A stretch of DNA of 64,000 nt from Aquatica leii (taxonomy: Eukaryota; Arthropoda; Insecta; Coleoptera; Lampyridae), in assembly GCA_035610365.1 (NCBI GenBank), contig CM069432.1, positions 125,250,255-125,314,254 of the forward strand. Direction: 5' to 3'. Position 1 is the stretch's first letter; each line of letters opens with the position of its first letter. Under the pieces are notes generated by a model. That model was not told the origin of the DNA, made no database searches, and saw nothing but the letters and a program-made list of their open reading frames with translations. Shown piece after piece: positions 60,216 through 64,000 of the stretch. The position numbers and the translations under genes are program-made.

Positions 60216-61511
60216 GTGAGCTTTGATGTTACTTCACTTTTTACTAAAGTTCCTATTAAGGATTCGCTTATCATCATCAAACAGATTCTGTCTCAACATG
60301 GCAAGGACTTGAGTTTGGTTCCTCTTATTAAAAAGTTTCTATCCTCTACTTACTTCCAATTTGATAATAAGTTTTACGAATAAGTTTCTGGTGCTGCTAT
60401 GGGTTCTCCTCTATCACCTGTTGTAGCTAACATTTTTATGGAATCCTTTGAAACGGTTGCTTTGAAATCATCAATATTAAAACCTAAAGTGTGGTTTAGA
60501 TATGTTGACGACACGTTTATTGTTTGGTCGCATGGTCATCTTGAATTGTCTAAGTTTTTTGATCATCTTAACAATCAACACTCAGGTATCAAATTTACTA
60601 TGGAGATCGAAAGTAACGGTTCTCTTCCATTTCTTGACGTTCTTGTGACTCGTAAGCCCGACGGACTTCTAGGCCATTCTGTTTATCGCAAACCCACCCA
60701 TCCGGACAGATACCTTCATGCTTCGTCTCATCATCATCCTGCACAGAAACGTTCTGTTATTGAATCTTTGGTCCATCGTGCCTTTTCTATTTGTCAACCT
60801 GAGAATCTAGACTCAGAACTGCGTCATCTTACTAGAACCTTAGTGAACAATGGTTATGTAAAGCGAGATATTCATAGAGTTATTAATCGTCGTTTACATC
60901 CACGTACTCGATTACCTAAGGACATTTCTACTCCCGAATCCAACCCGAAATTGGCCTTTTTACCCTACATTCACAAGGTAACAGATCAAATAGGGAAACT
61001 TCTTCGTAAGAATGATATTAAACCCATATTCAACTCGACAGGCAAAAACTCTCAGATTCTTCCTTCTCCCAAAGACAAATTTCCTACACTTTCATCTCAA
61101 GGTGTATACCAAATTCCTAGTTCTTGTGGTTTAGTCTACATTGGTGAAACCGGTCGTTCCGTCATTACTCGCATTTCAGAACATGATCGTTGTATAAGGA
61201 AAAGGTATACTTCCAAGTCTGCGGTCGCTGAACATCATTTTACTACAGGTCACAAGATAGATTTTGATAATGTTTCGTTGATTGCCAAATCTCCATTCTT
61301 TTTCAACAGGAAATTCCGAGAAAGCATAGAAATCATCAAACACCCCAATAACTTCAATCGCGATCATGGTTTTGAACTATCCCCTCTTTGGTTCCCGGTT
61401 ATTAGTCATTTATCAAAAACACGCCCCCTAGCAACCGTAACCCAATCAGGGTCGAGCTTAATCATCCGTGACGATCCTTTTCCTTTAAATACGGAGACCA
61501 TTTCTTCTTAA
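60216..61511 (+). CDS. Penelope-like RT-endonuclease, right copy, 5'-truncated
   Basis: From 60216 the frame reads VSFDVTSLFTKVPIKDSL (motif A, intact), FLSSTYFQFDNKFYE, one TAA where the family has Gln, then SGAAMGSPLSPVVANI and the same 370 codons as the left copy (60399-61511): YVDDTF 35-40, GIY-YIG 235-254. Eleven of 370 residues differ from the left copy (for example L13F, E23K, Y56H, C241S); C241S removes one of the paired cysteines before YIG. The single stop near 60379 separates motif A from motif C. It lacks the N-terminus of the element. Confidence 0.85.
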
Positions 61512-61732
61512 GTCACTTCTACGGAGTTTAGAATCTGGCTTGGTTCACAAGTTGATTACCTAACTCGGTAGTGGTTCTTTGTTAGATTTTCGTTTGCTTT
61601 TTCAGGTTATCGTTTTCTTTCTTACCTTTTCATAGTTTAGGTTATGGCTTGTTTTACAAGTGGATAACCTAACTTTTGAGAAGTTCTTAGTTAGATTTCG
61701 ATTGCTTGTTTGAGTTTTGCGATTTATCTCAC

Positions 61733-61773
61733 GCCCTGATGAAGCCCCTTACGAAAGTGGGCAAAACGTTGGC
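61733..61773 (+). ncRNA. hammerhead-like motif, PLE right copy, decayed
   Basis: As in the left copy but GAAACG is AAAACG: the invariant G is A (a CpG-to-CpA change). Expected inactive. Confidence 0.55.
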
Positions 61774-61873
61774 AGCTCCGGTTGCAACTATGACACGGTC
61801 CAAACCCGGAAGACATTCTAATGTTAGTATAGATTCCGGCCGTGGAAGCCTTCGCTATTACTTTAATGAATGC

Positions 61874-63505
61874 ATTCAAATCGGTCATTACTAACACTGA
61901 TTATATATATGTTACTTCGTGTATATAACCAATGTTACTAACAAACAAAACCATTACTGAATGAAATTTCTTCAGTATGAAATCGGTATTATTTACTATT
62001 TTGAATGTTTACCTACCTAATTGAAAACTTAATATAAAGATTGAAAAGGACTGTGAATACCTATACTTTATAATTTTACCTTGCTGTTTGATTTATGTTA
62101 GTAAAGAAGTCACAAATTAAGAAACTTTATTATAACTACAGTATAAATCGTATCAAATAAAGAATTCTAAATAAAAAACTATAATGCGTATAGTTTCAAT
62201 ATTTTTCGTATAAAATTATCTGACTATTGAGAAGTTATTCGTTCGAACCCCAACGACAGCTTTGGACCACTCGTTGTGTGAGTGTACAAAAACCACTCGT
62301 AAAACGTACAAGAATTTCAAGAATACAATTTTTGGCGAGTCATTCGTTTGTGACGTCATGAACGAATGAAATGGCAAACGAGTGATTTTAAAAATAGCCT
62401 TCCTGGAGATCTGTTGACAACGACTAAGTTACTATTTAGCTGGACCTGCTTCATTCATTCACCGTCGACTTTAAGATCATTATAATCGTCTTGCACATTA
62501 TATTCAGTTAGTGTTGAATATGTGAAGTCGTGTATGTTTCTTCATGTCAGTAGTTGCATAATAACATTAATACTTGTGCAGCTAAGAAAATTCTTGGCCA
62601 AGTGTTGACGACGGATATTTAGACTTTCTGGTGGTTACATAACAACCCAAATTAAGTAGTTGTTTTGTCTTTGTGTGATGGCATAATTTCGACCCAAGAG
62701 TTATTCAAATTTATATTTGTATGCCAAACAAGAATTTTATGTAATTGAACAAGCTATAAAATAACCAGCTACTGTAAAGCTTCAATTTGCTACCGTACCG
62801 CGTCATACTCACCAGATCGTTATCACGTTTGCACTTACCAGTAAAATATGCAAGTGAGTAATGTAAATTTATTTATAAATGTAAACAAAATGTTGCAAAT
62901 GTTTAAAAAATTAGATTTTTAAAAATTACAAAATATTTGTTAAATTTAAAATATCAATGCGATACAAAAATACTTTTTTGTGTAGTAATGTAGTAAATAA
63001 AAAAATTAATAAAAGAAACGGAAAAATTAAATGTTATGAAAAAGTAAGAAAACAAACTAAATGGGTTAACTGGACCTAATGTAGCTGTATATTTTAAACT
63101 TAAAATACTCTCGTTTGTGCCAAAAATGCGCAGTAGATAGAGGGGGAAAAACGTTACTTACTTGATGTAAAAATAGTATTCGTTGCTCGTTTTGTGTTTG
63201 AACGTTTGAATTATTAAAAATATGTTCAAGATTTTGTGTTTCGTTTCATCCATTGAAATCTAAAACGCTAAATACTACAAATTCAGGTGTGGGGCTCAAC
63301 AAGGTTTAACGAAACAAATAAACATTACAGTTATTATTAAGTTCTTATGCACACGAATTCGGTTTATGCTTAGTCGTAATTTTTTCGTTTTGGCGTGGTT
63401 TGTCAAGTTACAAAATTACGAGTAACGTTTTAATTTGCATTGTGGCGGTTTAATGTTTAGATTATTAAAAAATTAGAATCGTTAGAAAGTTAGAACGAAC
63501 TTTAG
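61874..63505. other. AT-rich stretch, possible Gypsy 5' LTR and leader at its end
   Basis: No gene. Near 63290, TGGGGCTCAACAAGG could be a leader or primer-binding region for the gag that starts at 63510; I could not place LTR ends. Confidence 0.4.
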
Positions 63506-63509
63506 TAAA

Positions 63510-63990
63510 ATGGAAGGTACAAGCAAACGACAACTGCAACCATTGATGAATTGCCCATAATGAAAAACAAAAATTAAGTAATTTAGAAGAACCTGGGCTT
63601 CTACCTAAATTTAATAGAAATGCAGAAGAAGATCCTGATAATTAGTTTAGACAAGTTGATTTTTTTACGAGAAATGTACAAATTAGATGATGCGGCAACG
63701 TTACTAATAATTGTTACAAAGTTAGATGGCGATGTAAAAAATTGTATTTTTCTAAAGCCGAATATGCGTTACTAAACTATGACTAATTAAAACGACATCG
63801 TAAAGTTAAATCACATTAATGAAAATGTTAGAGGCTTGAAAATGGAAAGAAAATAAAAAAAATTCAGTGTTTTCATGAAAAACTTTTATTAAGAAACAAA
63901 CTTAATTTAAAACAAGAGGAGATTATTAGTTATGCTATTGATGGCTTTGATCAACCTGTACTACAGAGTCAAGCTCGAATGCAATGTTTT
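63510..63990 (+). pseudogene. Ty3/Gypsy-type gag relic, cut by window end
   Basis: Starts at ATG (MEGTSKRQLQPLMNCP). After frame breaks it reads EEPGLLPKFNRNAEEDPDN and FRQVDFFTRN. Further on it reads FHEKLLLRNKLNLKQEEIIS and AIDGFDQPVLQSQARMQ, the yf.eK..L...l.l..e.ii.y.i.Gi....l..qarm pattern of retrotransposon gag proteins. Several stops occur. Pol would lie beyond the window. Confidence 0.6.
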
Positions 63991-64000
63991 TTTTTTTTAC

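Larger units (their letters stand above)
58634..61861. mobile_element. Penelope-like inverted dimer (3.2-kb palindrome)
   Basis: Two copies of one element lie head-to-head. The outer arms (58634 to about 60108 and about 60350-61828) are about 97% identical at protein level. Each copy ends outward in a hammerhead-like motif and CCGGAAGACATTCTAATGTTA. TTTAATGAATGC at 58622-58633 and 61862-61873 (12 of 12) is a target duplication around the pair. The right side alone has an extra ~33-bp tail (61829-61861). At the centre, the left copy reads 5'-ward to the codons AHILCEFTGK (up to about 60213), while the right copy starts at VSFDVTSLF (60216): two differently truncated cDNAs joined at GAGCTC. Confidence 0.9.

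Noticed and set aside
62235..62265. GTTCGAACCCC, like a tRNA B box
   Set aside because: No A box at the right distance and no acceptor-stem pairing around it.
1..64000. A host protein-coding gene
   Set aside because: Every recognisable frame fits a mobile-element family or a lone exon-like fragment; no multi-exon conserved gene could be traced by eye.

Overview
The window reads as a stretch of an AT-rich invertebrate nuclear genome, most likely an insect. I see no prokaryotic operons, no rRNA or tRNA genes and no intact host gene. Nearly every recognisable coding stretch is a decayed mobile element: Penelope-like retroelements, Ty3/Gypsy, BEL/Pao, Tc1/mariner, hAT, PIF/Harbinger, Crypton-like tyrosine recombinases and a DUF7869-like ORF. 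That mixture, with MADF/BESS, THAP, DUF4806-like and TTF-finger fragments, is typical of arthropod repeat space. The species cannot be named from the sequence.

Layout. 0-12 kb: 3' part of a Penelope-like element (PLE) with a GIY-YIG domain, a long-inverted-repeat mariner relic (2.5-3.8 kb), a foldback built of internal repeats (7.55-8.33 kb), and a broken DUF7869-like ORF between 25-bp direct repeats. 12-24 kb: a repeat-bounded non-coding block, a Crypton-like recombinase relic, a PLE arranged head-to-head and split by a 1.1-kb insert, and a DDE transposase relic. 24-28.3 kb: a hAT end, then a Gypsy pol relic between inverted CpG-rich minisatellite arms. 28-36.7 kb: a DUF4806-like exon, two short palindromic elements carrying hammerhead-like motifs, a second Crypton-like relic and a hAT element with its 8-bp target duplication. 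37-45 kb: a broken multi-copy ORF, a MADF/BESS pseudogene with a Harbinger transposase fragment antisense in its intron, an internally deleted BEL/Pao element joining pol to an env-like tail, and a monomeric hammerhead arm. 47-55 kb: a second BEL/Pao fragment, a mariner fragment, a Tc1 element with about 220-bp inverted repeats, and a two-gene Harbinger relic. 58.6-61.9 kb: a 3.2-kb near-perfect palindrome made of two PLE copies. 63.5 kb to the end: the start of a Gypsy gag.

The most interesting signal is an architecture shared by three insertions (30880-31262, 32672-33147, 58634-61861). Each is an inverted dimer with its 3' ends outward. Each arm holds one outward-pointing hammerhead-like motif. 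Each dimer is bounded as a unit by a 12-13 bp direct repeat, and each has an unpaired 32-41 bp tail on one side only. A fourth PLE (18.3-22.1 kb) is also head-to-head. This suggests that these elements commonly insert as inverted dimers in one event.
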